The position numbers and the translations under genes are program-made. Below, one piece after another: positions 26,362-34,856 of a DNA stretch of 64,000 bases. The DNA is from Rhodoplanes sp. Z2-YC6860 (GTDB taxonomy: Bacteria; Pseudomonadota; Alphaproteobacteria; Rhizobiales; Xanthobacteraceae). The notes under the pieces are model-generated. The model did not search any database. It had not been told where the DNA came from and worked only from the letters and a program-made list of their open reading frames with translations. Within the stretch, counting starts at the first letter, position 1. Each line of letters opens with the position of its first letter. The stretch is taken from NCBI RefSeq assembly GCF_001579845.1, contig NZ_CP007440.1, positions 4,176,029 through 4,240,028 of the forward strand. Reading direction: 5' to 3'.

Positions 26362-27594
26362 ATGAAGCTCAACGACGAAGAACAGGACATCCTCGCAGGC
26401 AAATTCGGCCCGCTGCCGCAGCAGGCGCTCGCGCACCAGAAATCGGTCGGCGAATTCTTCGGCGCCGACAATTTCGTGCCGGTGACGCAGGCGCACATCA
26501 TGGCCGACACCGAAAGCCTCGGCGAAGCCGGCGTCCGCTGGCTGGAGAAGCTCGCCACGATCGCCGAAGGACAGCGGCAGGTGCGGGTGCCGACCATCAC
26601 CGATCCGCGCGGCACCGACTTCGCCAAGGCCGCGACGCTCGGCCAGACGCAGGCCATGCTCGATCTCGAGCGCCGCGCGATCGACGCCTTCGTCAAGCTC
26701 GGCGTCACCATGACCGACACCTGCATCAACTATCAGACCGTGCAGGCGCCGATCGCCTATGAGCACGTCGCCTATGGCGACACCGGCGTGGTGATCTATT
26801 CCAACTCGGTCTGCGCCGCGCGCTCGAACTTCGAGGGCGGGCCGTCGGCGCTCGCCGCCGGCATCACCGGGCGCACGCCGCGCTATGGTTTCCATCTGCC
26901 GGAGCAGCGCCGGGCGACGCTCCGTGTCGTGGTCGACTTCACGCCGTCGACGCTCAACGAATGGGGCGCTCTGGGCGGCGTGATCGGCAGGCTTGCCGGC
27001 AATTACTGGGCGGTGCCGGTGATCGAAGGCGGCGAGGGCGTGCCGAAGTCCGATCAGCTCAAGCACTTCGGCGCCGCCATGGCGAGCTTCGGCTCGACCG
27101 CGCTGTTTCATTGGGTCGGGATCACGCCCGAGGCACGGCAATTGTCCGACGTGGCGTCGGCGGGCCTGCCGGGCCATCGCGTCACCAAGACCGATATCGA
27201 GGTGCTGCAGAAGTCGTATCTGGTCGACGACACCGTCGACGTCGTGGTGTTCTCCGCGCCGCAATTGAGCCTTTACGAACTGCGCGATCTGGCGGCGCTC
27301 TGCGATGGCCGGCGTTTCAAGGTGCCGCTGCTGGCGGTCACCAGCCCGCAAGTGAAGCCGGACTGCGACCGCATGGGCTACACGGCGCTCATCGAAGGCG
27401 CCGGCGGCTCGGTGCTGTCGGGCATGTGCTTCTACCAGTCCTATGCGCGCGAGATCGCCGACGCGAAAGGCTGGAACCGGCTCGCCACCAACAGCGCCAA
27501 GCTGGTCAACATTCTGGGCGGCTACGGCTACCGGCCGATGCTGGCTTCGATGGAATCCTGCGTGAACGCAGCCGTTAGCGGGAAATTGTCATGA
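26362..27594 (+). CDS. Aconitase X catalytic (large) subunit
   Basis: 410 residues of the AcnX (DUF521) family, iron-sulfur dehydratases related to aconitase. Known members act on cis-3-hydroxyproline, trans-3-hydroxyproline or mevalonate phosphate. Visible motifs are QAHIMADTESLGEAG, VPTITDPRG, TDTCINYQTVQAP, VIYSNSVCAARSNFEGGPSA and GAGGSVLSGMCFYQSYA. The cysteines at TCINYQ, NSVCAAR and SGMCFYQ are candidate cluster or substrate ligands. The stop overlaps the small-subunit ATG by four bases. The substrate cannot be assigned from sequence alone. Confidence 0.87.
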   Translation: MKLNDEEQDILAGKFGPLPQQALAHQKSVGEFFGADNFVPVTQAHIMADTESLGEAGVRWLEKLATIAEGQRQVRVPTITDPRGTDFAKAATLGQTQAMLDLERRAIDAFVKLGVTMTDTCINYQTVQAPIAYEHVAYGDTGVVIYSNSVCAARSNFEGGPSALAAGITGRTPRYGFHLPEQRRATLRVVVDFTPSTLNEWGALGGVIGRLAGNYWAVPVIEGGEGVPKSDQLKHFGAAMASFGSTALFHWVGITPEARQLSDVASAGLPGHRVTKTDIEVLQKSYLVDDTVDVVVFSAPQLSLYELRDLAALCDGRRFKVPLLAVTSPQVKPDCDRMGYTALIEGAGGSVLSGMCFYQSYAREIADAKGWNRLATNSAKLVNILGGYGYRPMLASMESCVNAAVSGKLS

Positions 27595-28001
27595 GCACGA
27601 AAATTTTCCGCGCCCGGCAGGCCATGGGGCGCACGGTGCGCGGACAGGCTTTGGTGGCCCATGACGGCTTTTCGGCGCGTTACGATCTCGACCGCATCAA
27701 AGGCGTGTTCTCGCGGCCGGCCCACAAGCTCGTGGGCCAGTCCTATGTCGGCAAGATCCTGGTGCTCGACACCGCGAAAGGCGGCGTCGCCACCGCCTGG
27801 ATGCTGCACGAGATGCAAGCGCGTGGAATCGTTCCGCTCGCTCTCGTTTTCAACTCGGTGAACCCGATCCTGGCCCAAGGCGCAGCGCTCGGCGACGTGC
27901 CGATGCTGGCGGGCTTCGATGAGGACATCACCACGGCCATTCCGCATGGCGCGCAGGTCGAGGTGAACCCGGAGGCCAGGTCGATTTCGATCCTAGCCTA
28001 G
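27591..28001 (+). CDS. Aconitase X swivel (small) subunit
   Basis: 136 residues of DUF126, the swivel domain that completes aconitase X as a separate subunit. Recognisable blocks are GQALVAHDGFSARYDLD, HKLVGQSYVGKILVLDTAKGG and PLALVFNSVNPILAQGAALGDVP. Many family members have a Ser/Gly-rich PSGRGS-type loop where this one has DTAKGG, so it belongs to a divergent branch. The ATG overlaps the large-subunit stop (ATGA). The two subunits should be made in equal amounts. Confidence 0.85.
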   Translation: MSTKIFRARQAMGRTVRGQALVAHDGFSARYDLDRIKGVFSRPAHKLVGQSYVGKILVLDTAKGGVATAWMLHEMQARGIVPLALVFNSVNPILAQGAALGDVPMLAGFDEDITTAIPHGAQVEVNPEARSISILA

Positions 28002-28022
28002 AGATCGATCTGCGCTGCTGTT

Positions 28023-28499
28023 CTAAAGCTCGCGGCCGAGCTTGGCGTCGAGCGAATAGGGGCCGCCGCCGCGCATCAGGATCGCCAGCCAGATCAACTC
28101 CCAGAACAGCGGATATTCCCAGCCGCCGCCCTGCCGATTCCAGTTGAAGCCGGCGAAGCCTCCGCCCCAGTGCGCGTGGAAGATGATCACCAGGAATTCG
28201 ACGAAGATCATCCCCGCGATCAGGCGGGTGAACAGGCCGAGAATGATGCAGACCGCGCCGATCGTCTCCAGGAAGAAGATCACGTAGGCCATTGCGAGCG
28301 CCGGCTCGATGCCGCGCCGCGCCATGCTGTTGGTCGCGAACGTCGCGACGCCGACGTTCAACACTTTGTTGATGCCGTGCACAAGCAACATGCCGCCCGC
28401 TGTGGCGCGGACGACGAACCATGAGAGATCGCGGGTCTTGTCGTAGTGCGGTCCAAGCGCCGCAATGAGCGGTCTTGGTTCTTGCATCGATGGTGCCAT
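28023..28499 (-). CDS. DoxX family membrane protein
   Basis: About 158 residues with four membrane helices. RDLSWFVVRATAGGMLLVHGINKV, FFLETIGAVCIILGLFTRLIAGMIFVEFLVIIFHAHWGGGFAGF and YPLFWELIWLAILMRGGGPYSLDA match the DoxX pattern. Bacterial DoxX proteins are linked to thiosulfate:quinone oxidoreductase or redox homeostasis, but most are of unknown function. I used ATG 28499 because the sequence upstream of it is not membrane-like; the ATG at 28487 is an alternative. It is divergent from the EF-G fragment gene and convergent with the aconitase X genes. Confidence 0.8.
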   Translation of the reverse strand: MAPSMQEPRPLIAALGPHYDKTRDLSWFVVRATAGGMLLVHGINKVLNVGVATFATNSMARRGIEPALAMAYVIFFLETIGAVCIILGLFTRLIAGMIFVEFLVIIFHAHWGGGFAGFNWNRQGGGWEYPLFWELIWLAILMRGGGPYSLDAKLGREL

Positions 28500-28642
28500 T
28501 TGGTGCCCCCGGTGGCGCAAAGATGAAGTCACACGGTTATGGTAGATAGGTTCCAGGAGCGCCGGAAGCGCCGCGCGGATTTCCATGTGCAAAGGTGGTT
28601 CGCTGTTGCGGTGCGAGACGAACAGCGCATTGAGATGCATCC

Positions 28643-29539
28643 ATGATCGGCCGCCATCCCGCACCAACGCTGGTGGAAATCGCAATCGAGCCGAAGTCCA
28701 AGGCGGACCAGCAGAAGCTCGGTGCGGTCCTAGCGAAGCTCGCCGCCGAGGACCCGTCGTTCCGCTTTTCGACCGATGCCGAGAGCGGCCAGACCATTAT
28801 CAAGGGCACTGACGAACTGCATCTCGATACCAAGATTGATATTCTCAAGCGTACCTACAAGGTGGAAGCCAATATCGGGACGCCGCAGGTCGCGTACCTT
28901 GAGCGGATCAGCCGCCCAGTGACTGTGGAATACACCCACAAGAGGCGGCTTGGCCCCAAGGGCGAGTTCGCGTCCGTGAAGATCGTCGCCGAGCCGCTGC
29001 CGCCGGGTAGCGGCTTCGAGTTCGTCAACGGGATCGTCGGCGGCGCGGTGCCCAAGGAGTACATCCCGGGTGTCGAGAAGGGCCTCGATTCGGTTCTGAG
29101 CTCAGGCGTCCTCGCCGGCTTCCCGGTGGTCGACCTGAAAGTGTCGCTGGTCGACGGCAAATATCATGATGTTGATTCATCCGAGCTGGCATTCGAGATA
29201 GCGGCGCGCATGGCACTCCGCGAGGCGCTGCAGATGGGCGGGGCGACGCTGTTCGAGCCGATCATGAAGGTCGAGGTCCTCGCGCCGCAGGACTGCGCGG
29301 CATGGGTCATCCGCGATCTCGGCTCGCGTCATGCACATATGCAGGAGCAAACTCAGCAAGATGACATGGTGGCGGTCAGCGCGCTTGCGCCGCTCGCAGC
29401 CATGCTCGGCTACCACAATACCGTGCCTGCTATAGGCCAGGGCCGCGTGACGTTTACCATGCAGTTCCATCACTATGCGCCGGTGTCTCTCCCGGATGAG
29501 CCACCGCCATTCCGGCCAGCGATAGGAATGCGTGCATAA
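28643..29539 (+). CDS. EF-G-like protein containing only domains III-V
   Basis: 298 residues that align with the C-terminal 300 residues of elongation factor G. Domain III begins at [12 protein letters not shown] and includes [13 protein letters not shown]. Domain IV contains [23 protein letters not shown] and [28 protein letters not shown]. Domain V includes [13 protein letters not shown] and ends with [13 protein letters not shown]. The GTPase domain and domain II are absent, so it cannot work as a translocase. The frame is intact, without stops, so it is either a recent truncation or a retained partial paralogue. No Shine-Dalgarno is evident before ATG 28643, and homology starts within ten residues of it. 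Confidence 0.8.
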   Translation: MIGRHPAPTLVEIAIEPKSKADQQKLGAVLAKLAAEDPSFRFSTDAESGQTIIKGTDELHLDTKIDILKRTYKVEANIGTPQVAYLERISRPVTVEYTHKRRLGPKGEFASVKIVAEPLPPGSGFEFVNGIVGGAVPKEYIPGVEKGLDSVLSSGVLAGFPVVDLKVSLVDGKYHDVDSSELAFEIAARMALREALQMGGATLFEPIMKVEVLAPQDCAAWVIRDLGSRHAHMQEQTQQDDMVAVSALAPLAAMLGYHNTVPAIGQGRVTFTMQFHHYAPVSLPDEPPPFRPAIGMRA

Positions 29540-29602
29540 TTCCTGCGCGGTTGAATTGCCCTCTGTCTATTCGATATGATGGGCCGCTGTCGGTGGAGCG
29601 GA

Positions 29603-30022
29603 ATGTTTCGTCTTTTGGGCAGGCGTGCTGTGCGGATGCGGGCCGTGATCGCTTTGATCGCGGCCTACGCGCTGTGCGTGCTCGCGCCGCACGTGGCCCT
29701 GGCGCTGTCCGACGGCGCCATGGCGGTGCATTGCCTCAATATTCCGGACGACGTGGTTGCCGTGCATGATCATGCCGCCATGGGGCACGACCACGGTGCG
29801 ATGCATTCGCATCAGGATCATGGTTCCGCGCCGACCCACCACGATCACAGCGGCAAATCGCTGCCCGGTGACTGCTGCGGCGTGTTCTGCATGGGCGCGC
29901 TAGCCAACGCAGTTGGCGTCGACGTCGGGCATGAGCGTATCGGCTCGCCCGAATTTGCCGCGCCGGTGATCAAGCTCTCCGGCGACGAGCCTGACCTTCC
30001 GTACCGACCTCCGAACGTCTGA
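29603..30022 (+). CDS. His-rich secreted metal-binding protein of the copper cluster
   Basis: About 139 residues: an Arg-rich n-region, a hydrophobic signal segment (AVIALIAAYALCVLAPHVALA), then a histidine-rich stretch (VHDHAAMGHDHGAMHSHQDH followed by HHDH) and a CCGVFCMGAL cysteine motif. This composition suggests binding of copper or another soft metal in the periplasm. I chose ATG 29603 (GGAG just upstream); ATG 29576 would add nine residues. It begins a run of copper-linked genes ending at 34,019. Confidence 0.7.
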   Translation: MFRLLGRRAVRMRAVIALIAAYALCVLAPHVALALSDGAMAVHCLNIPDDVVAVHDHAAMGHDHGAMHSHQDHGSAPTHHDHSGKSLPGDCCGVFCMGALANAVGVDVGHERIGSPEFAAPVIKLSGDEPDLPYRPPNV

Positions 30023-30094
30023 CGGCTGACGAAAAGCCTGCGTCGGGCGCGTTTGCGCCTGCGCTTGGTCGTGGCTGTCGACATGGAGGTTTTG

Positions 30095-30367
30095 ATGCGT
30101 GCGCATCGTGTTGTGCGCTCCGTCCGCCATTTCTGGCGGAGGCGGGGGGCGTTGTTGTGGCTTGCCGTGAGCGGGCCGATGCTGCTGGTGCAGGGCTGCG
30201 CCATATCGCCTGGGCCGCAAGCCGGCGCGGATCCGTCGGATGCCGCGGCGCGTGTTCCAACATCCTCATATCGCAGCGTGACTCGCGGCTACGAAAGCCG
30301 CCGTCCGGTCGAGCCCGCGCCGTGGCGCGAGCGCAACGACAGCGTTGCGCCGGAGCAGAAGCCATGA
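30095..30367 (+). CDS. Small lipoprotein of the copper cluster
   Basis: 90 residues with a basic n-region, a hydrophobic segment and a lipobox LLVQGC at about residues 26-31, so it is probably lipidated and anchored to a periplasmic face of the envelope. The rest is short, Pro/Ser/Arg-rich and shows no domain. GGAGG at 30085-30089 decides the ATG at 30095. The stop overlaps the TolC-family ATG (ATGA). Function unknown; position implies a role with the outer-membrane factor. Confidence 0.65.
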   Translation: MRAHRVVRSVRHFWRRRGALLWLAVSGPMLLVQGCAISPGPQAGADPSDAAARVPTSSYRSVTRGYESRRPVEPAPWRERNDSVAPEQKP

Positions 30368-31794
30368 GGCCGGTCATGCACAGGACGCTTTGTCTCGGAG
30401 CGCTGGCCGGCACCGCAATGCTGGCGGGCTGCGCATCATTTTCCGCCGACCGCGGCATGGACGCCGTCGCGCGCCACGCGGGTGAGCCGCTGCGCAAGGA
30501 GACCGTTGCGTTGCGCAGCGACACGGAGGCGGACGAAGCGCGCGACCGCGTCCAGACGCTGCTCAAGCGACCGCTGACCGCCGACACCGCCGTGCAGATC
30601 GCGCTCTTCAACAACCGTGACCTGCAGGCCGAATACAATCTGCTCGGCGAGGCTGAGGCCGCACGCATCCGCGCGAGCCTGCCGGCCAATCCGAGGTTTT
30701 CGCTGTCGCGGGTCGCGGGCGGCGGTGCGCTCGAAGCCGAGGCGCAGGTCGCGCTCAGCATCCTTTCGCTCGCCACATTGCCGGCGCGGGCCGACATCGC
30801 CACCGACCGTTTCCATCAGGCGCAGCTCCGCGCCGCCAACGCGACGCTGCGTGTCGCGGTCGAAACCCGTCGCGCCTATTACGAGGCGGTCGCGGCGCGC
30901 GATCTCGCGGGCTTCCTGACCCAGGCGCAAAGCTCGGCGGACGCCGCGTCCCAGCTGGCCGTCAAGCTTGGCGAAGCCGGCACCATGAACAAGCTCGATC
31001 AGGCGCGGAACCAGGTGTTCTACGCCGAGATGACGGCGCGGCTCGCGACGGCGCGGCAGCGCGAAACCAGCACGCGCGAGCGTCTCGTTCGCGCCATCGG
31101 CCTCTGGGGCTCAGACCTCGGGTTCCGGCTGCCGTCGTCGCTCCCGGCGCTGCCGGGCCGCGTGCGGACCGCCGTATCGGTGGAGCGGGAAGCGGTGTTG
31201 CGCCGGCTCGATCTGCAGATCGCGCGCATGGAGGTCGCGGCGCTGGCGAAGTCCTACGGTCTCACCAACGCAACACGCTTTCTCGACGTGGTCGAGGTCG
31301 CGGGCATCTCCAAGCGCGTGCAGGAGCCTGGCGGCGACAAGGCCACCGAACGCGGCGTGGGCCTCGATTTCGAGGTGCCGCTGTTCGACTTCGGCGAGAC
31401 CAGCGTCCGCGGGGCCGAGGAAGCCTACATGGGCGCGGTCAATCGTCTCGTCGCCAAAGCCGTCAATGTGCGCTCGCAGGCGCGCGAGGCCTATCACGCC
31501 TATCGCGGTAGCTACGACATCGCGCGGCACTACCAGCGTGAGGTGCTGCCGCTCCGCAAGGTCATCTCGGACGAGACACTGCTTCGCTACAACGCGATGC
31601 AGATCGATGTGTTCGCGCTGCTCGCGGAAGCGCGCGAACGCATCGCTTCGACCACGGCGGCGATCGAGGCGCAGCGCGACTACTGGCTCGCCGACACCAA
31701 CGTGCAGGCCGCCGTGCTCGGCGGCGACACGACCGGCACAAGCCCTGCGTCCGGCGCGATGGCCGCGGCTCCCGAAGCCGCAGGCCACAACTAG
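30364..31794 (+). CDS. TolC/CusC-family outer membrane factor
   Basis: 476 residues with a lipobox (LAGTAMLAGC, about 14-23) and two outer-membrane-efflux repeats. LTADTAVQIALFNNRDLQAEYNLLGEAEAARIRASLPANPRFSLSR is the usual start of the first repeat; DFEVPLFDFGETSVRGAEE begins the second. Such lipoproteins form trimeric channels for RND or other efflux systems; the neighbourhood points to copper. No CusA/CusB-like pump gene accompanies it within the window. The C-terminus is Ala/Gly-rich. Confidence 0.85.
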   Translation: MRPVMHRTLCLGALAGTAMLAGCASFSADRGMDAVARHAGEPLRKETVALRSDTEADEARDRVQTLLKRPLTADTAVQIALFNNRDLQAEYNLLGEAEAARIRASLPANPRFSLSRVAGGGALEAEAQVALSILSLATLPARADIATDRFHQAQLRAANATLRVAVETRRAYYEAVAARDLAGFLTQAQSSADAASQLAVKLGEAGTMNKLDQARNQVFYAEMTARLATARQRETSTRERLVRAIGLWGSDLGFRLPSSLPALPGRVRTAVSVEREAVLRRLDLQIARMEVAALAKSYGLTNATRFLDVVEVAGISKRVQEPGGDKATERGVGLDFEVPLFDFGETSVRGAEEAYMGAVNRLVAKAVNVRSQAREAYHAYRGSYDIARHYQREVLPLRKVISDETLLRYNAMQIDVFALLAEARERIASTTAAIEAQRDYWLADTNVQAAVLGGDTTGTSPASGAMAAAPEAAGHN

Positions 31795-31805
31795 AGGAGA
31801 CCCGC

Positions 31806-33203
31806 ATGACCATGTCCCGCCGCAATTTCTTTGGCGCCTCAGGGGCGTTGTTCGCAAGCGCATCCGCGATCAGCGGACGCGCCCAGGCCGCGAGCATTCC
31901 CGAGGCCGTGACCGTAACGTCGCCCGCCATGCAGCCGCCGCTCGTGCCTTCGAGCGGCCCGGCCTATCAGCCGGTCGTCACGCTGAACGGCTGGAGCCTG
32001 CCGTGGCGCATGAACGGCGACTGGAAGGAATTCCACCTGGTCGCCGAGCCTGTGGTGCGCGAATTCGCGCCCGGCATGAAGGCGCATCTGTGGGGCTACA
32101 ACGGCCAGTCGCCGGGCCCGACCATCGAGGCGGTCGACGGCGACAAGGTGCGCATCTTCGTCACCAACAGATTGCCCGAACACACCACGGTGCACTGGCA
32201 CGGCATGATTTTGCCGAACGGCATGGATGGCGTCGGCGGGCTGACGCAACCGCACATCAAGCCCGGCAAGACCTTCGTCTACGAATTCGTTCTCAAGCGC
32301 AGCGGCACCTTCATGTACCACCCGCACGCCGACGAAATGGTTCAGATGGCGATGGGCATGATGGGCGCCTTCGTGGTGCATCCGCGCGATCCGAACGAGC
32401 GGCGGGTCGACCGCGATTTCGTCTTCATCATGCAGAGCTACGACATCGACCCCGGTAGCTACACGCCGAAGGTCACCACCATGACCGACTTCAATCTGTG
32501 GGCCTGGAACAGCCGGGTGTTCCCCGGCATCGACCCGCTGGTGTGCCGATTGGGCGAACGCATCCGGGTGCGGATCGGCAATCTCACCATGACCAATCAC
32601 CCGATCCACAAGCACGGTGAGCCGTTCACGGTGACCTGCACCGACGGAGGCTGGGTGCCGGAGAGCGCGCGTATCCCCGAGGTCACGACCGACGTGCCGG
32701 TCGGAGCCATGCGCGTCTTCGAGTTCGCGGCGAGCGAGCCGGGCGACTGGGCGATCCATTGCCACAAGTCGCATCACACCATGAACGCGATGGGCCACGA
32801 TGTGAAGAACTTCATCGGCGTCGACAAGAAGGCGGTCGCCAAGACCATCCGCAAGCTCGTGCCGGACTACATGCCGATGGGTTCGGCCGGCATGGCCGAC
32901 ATGGGTGCGATGGAAATGCCGATGCCGGACAACACGCTGCCGATGATGACGGGTTTCGGCCAATACGGGCCGATGGAAATGGGCGGGATGTTCTCGGTCA
33001 TCAAGGTGCGCGAAGGGCTTGCGGCCGGCGACTACAGCGACCCCGGCCCATACAAGCATCCGCCCGGCACGGTGGCCTACGAGTTCACCGGCAATGCCGC
33101 ACCGCCGGTGCGGCGCTCGGAGCCGCAGCCTTCGCGCGCCCCGGCCGCCGAATTCAACGTCATCAAGCCGGGCACCCGCCCGAATTCAAAACATCAGCAC
33201 TGA
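31806..33203 (+). CDS. Multicopper oxidase (copper resistance, Tat-exported)
   Basis: 465 residues with a Tat signal (SRRNFFGASG). All four copper-ligand motifs are present: HWHG (130-133), HPH (172-174), HPIHKHG (265-271) and HCHKSHH (318-324). A Met-rich tail (MGSAGMADMGAMEMPMP and MTGFGQYGPMEMGG) follows, typical of copper-tolerance oxidases that oxidise Cu(I). Length and motif spacing suggest a laccase-type oxidase with a degenerate or missing middle domain. GGAG precedes the ATG, and the gene follows the TolC gene by 11 bases. Confidence 0.9.
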   Translation: MTMSRRNFFGASGALFASASAISGRAQAASIPEAVTVTSPAMQPPLVPSSGPAYQPVVTLNGWSLPWRMNGDWKEFHLVAEPVVREFAPGMKAHLWGYNGQSPGPTIEAVDGDKVRIFVTNRLPEHTTVHWHGMILPNGMDGVGGLTQPHIKPGKTFVYEFVLKRSGTFMYHPHADEMVQMAMGMMGAFVVHPRDPNERRVDRDFVFIMQSYDIDPGSYTPKVTTMTDFNLWAWNSRVFPGIDPLVCRLGERIRVRIGNLTMTNHPIHKHGEPFTVTCTDGGWVPESARIPEVTTDVPVGAMRVFEFAASEPGDWAIHCHKSHHTMNAMGHDVKNFIGVDKKAVAKTIRKLVPDYMPMGSAGMADMGAMEMPMPDNTLPMMTGFGQYGPMEMGGMFSVIKVREGLAAGDYSDPGPYKHPPGTVAYEFTGNAAPPVRRSEPQPSRAPAAEFNVIKPGTRPNSKHQH

Positions 33204-33213
33204 GGAGAGAAAC

Positions 33214-33693
33214 ATGTTGCTTCGTCGATTGTTCGTGCCGTGCGCGCTGGCAGCCTTCGCTGCGCTCGCGCCGTCGCGCCTCAACGCCCATGAAGCTCAC
33301 AGTCACACGGCATTCTCGGCCGGCCAGCCGGGCGATCCGAACAAGCCTGCGCGCGTCGTGAAAGTCTCGATGCTGGAAGACGGCAAGAAGATGCTGTTCG
33401 AGCCCGCCCTCGTCGAAGTCCGGCGTGGCGAACAGATCCGCTTTGTCATCACCAACAACGGCACCTGGGACCACGAATTCATGCTGGCGTCGAAGTCTGA
33501 CAACCGAAAGCACGCCGCGGTGATGAAGAAGTTCCCACACATGGAGCACGACGATCCGAACGCCAAGCGACTCGCGCCGTTCAACAGCGGCGAGATGGTC
33601 TGGCGTTTCACCAAGCGCGGCGAGTTCGAATACGCCTGCCTGATCCCGGGTCATCTCGAGGCCGGGATGCACGGCAAGGTCATCGTCAAGTGA
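33214..33693 (+). CDS. Plastocyanin/azurin-like cupredoxin
   Basis: 159 residues with a signal peptide cleaved near LNAHEA and a cupredoxin domain. Copper ligands are His87 (DHEF), Cys142 (YACLIPGH), His147 and Met152. The N-terminal mature segment is His-rich (HEAHSHT). It probably transfers electrons or carries copper in the periplasm, perhaps as a partner of the multicopper oxidase ten bases upstream. GAGGAGAG lies before the ATG. Confidence 0.88.
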   Translation: MLLRRLFVPCALAAFAALAPSRLNAHEAHSHTAFSAGQPGDPNKPARVVKVSMLEDGKKMLFEPALVEVRRGEQIRFVITNNGTWDHEFMLASKSDNRKHAAVMKKFPHMEHDDPNAKRLAPFNSGEMVWRFTKRGEFEYACLIPGHLEAGMHGKVIVK

Positions 33694-33716
33694 TCGGAAT
33701 GGAAGGAGCGCGAAAC

Positions 33717-34019
33717 ATGAAATACGTCGCACGCATCGCCGCAGTTCTGGCCTTGGTCGCCGCCGGGCCGCTGACAGCCACGGCGCAAAGTCAGGACATG
33801 ATCGCCGGTCAGGTCACCAAGGTCGACGAAAGCGCGCAGAAGGTCACCATCAAGCACGGGCCGATCAAGAAGCTCGGCATGGACGAGGGCATGACCATGG
33901 TGTTCCGCGCGCCCGATGCCGCGATGCTCAAGGGGCTGAAAGCGGGCGACAAGATCAGGTTCGAGCCGGAGCAGGTGAATGGGCAGTTCACTGTGACGAA
34001 GATCGAGAAAGCCAAATAG
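33717..34019 (+). CDS. CusF-like periplasmic copper-binding protein
   Basis: 100 residues with a signal peptide (cleavage near ATAQS) and a small beta-barrel like CusF. The Cu(I) site region reads VTIKHGPIKKLGMDEGMTMVF, giving His47, Met59 and Met61 as ligands. The tryptophan that caps Cu(I) in Escherichia coli CusF (NWPEMTM) is replaced here by a Met (Met55) with a one-residue insertion. I use ATG 33717 with GGAAGGAG upstream; ATG 33690 is possible. It ends the copper operon. Confidence 0.85.
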   Translation: MKYVARIAAVLALVAAGPLTATAQSQDMIAGQVTKVDESAQKVTIKHGPIKKLGMDEGMTMVFRAPDAAMLKGLKAGDKIRFEPEQVNGQFTVTKIEKAK

Positions 34020-34031
34020 CGGCGGGAGAGA

Positions 34032-34691
34032 TCAACCCGCCACTGTCAGCATGTCGTTCTTCCCGACCGTAACCTCGAGGCTTTCGCAGAACTCGCGTTT
34101 GCCGTTCAACTCGAGACGCATGCGGTGCTTCGGTTGCTTGGGCTCGCCGCCGAGCTTCACCACGTGGCGGGAGCCCGAGCCGTCGTAGCTCGTCACGCTC
34201 CGGGTGCTGAAATTCCCGGAGCAGGCGCCAACGACCTCGTGGCCATCCACGGTTTGCTCGTCTGTCGGCGCCCACAGGCTCGGGCCGATCGGATCGGGCA
34301 GGCCGACTGGCTTCGGGTCGAAAAACCAGAAGTGGCGTTCAGCGCCGCCCGGGCCGGTCTTGTCGTTGCTGACGAGCCGATACTGGTAATAGAGCTTCTT
34401 CTCCCCGCTGAGCGTCGCGATGGTCGCCTCGACCATGTCGTCGACGCGGAAATTCTCCGGCTTCTTCTCGCCGGGAAATCGGATTTGCACGGTGTGCGCG
34501 GCCGTGAAACGGAACGGCCTCGCCATCTGCGGTGCGGCACTCGTCGGCTTGGCGCGTCTTGTATCGGTCTTTGTCTTCGCGCTTTTGGGCCCGGCGCGTT
34601 TGACTTTAGTGCTTTTGACTTTTGCGCGTTTGACCTTGGCCTTCGCTTTGGTGCGCGCCGGTTTGGCTTTTCTGGCTTTTGCGGCGCTCAT
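34032..34691 (-). CDS. Hypothetical protein with Lys/Ala-rich N-terminal tail
   Basis: 219 residues. The first 50 are nearly all Lys, Ala, Arg and Thr (KARKAKPARTKAKAKVKRAK and on), like histone-H1-type tails. The rest is an ordinary globular sequence with RPFRFTAAHTVQIRFPGEKKPENFRVDDMVEATIATLSGEKKLYYQYRLVSNDKTG, then WFFDPKPVGLPDPIGP. I do not recognise a family. The basic tail could bind nucleic acid or be an unstructured linker. It converges on the CusF-like gene with 12 bases between stops. ATG 34691 is chosen because the basic tail begins there. Confidence 0.55.
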   Translation of the reverse strand: MSAAKARKAKPARTKAKAKVKRAKVKSTKVKRAGPKSAKTKTDTRRAKPTSAAPQMARPFRFTAAHTVQIRFPGEKKPENFRVDDMVEATIATLSGEKKLYYQYRLVSNDKTGPGGAERHFWFFDPKPVGLPDPIGPSLWAPTDEQTVDGHEVVGACSGNFSTRSVTSYDGSGSRHVVKLGGEPKQPKHRMRLELNGKREFCESLEVTVGKNDMLTVAG

Positions 34692-34856
34692 GGCAGAATC
34701 CTTTCGACGGTGACGAGCCACCACAGTTATCCGACCGCGGCTCGGAACTGAACCCACCGATGCGTCAATGACGCGCCGGCCGGGTCATTTCCAGGATTGC
34801 AAAAGCCGCCGTGTCATGCAGGGTTAGGCCGGATAAAAACAGCGCGGGAGGATGGA

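Noticed and set aside
31839-33059. 406-residue minus-strand frame opposite the multicopper oxidase
   Set aside because: A His/Arg-rich shadow created by complementing Met/His-coding GC-rich codons; the multicopper oxidase motifs lie on the plus strand.
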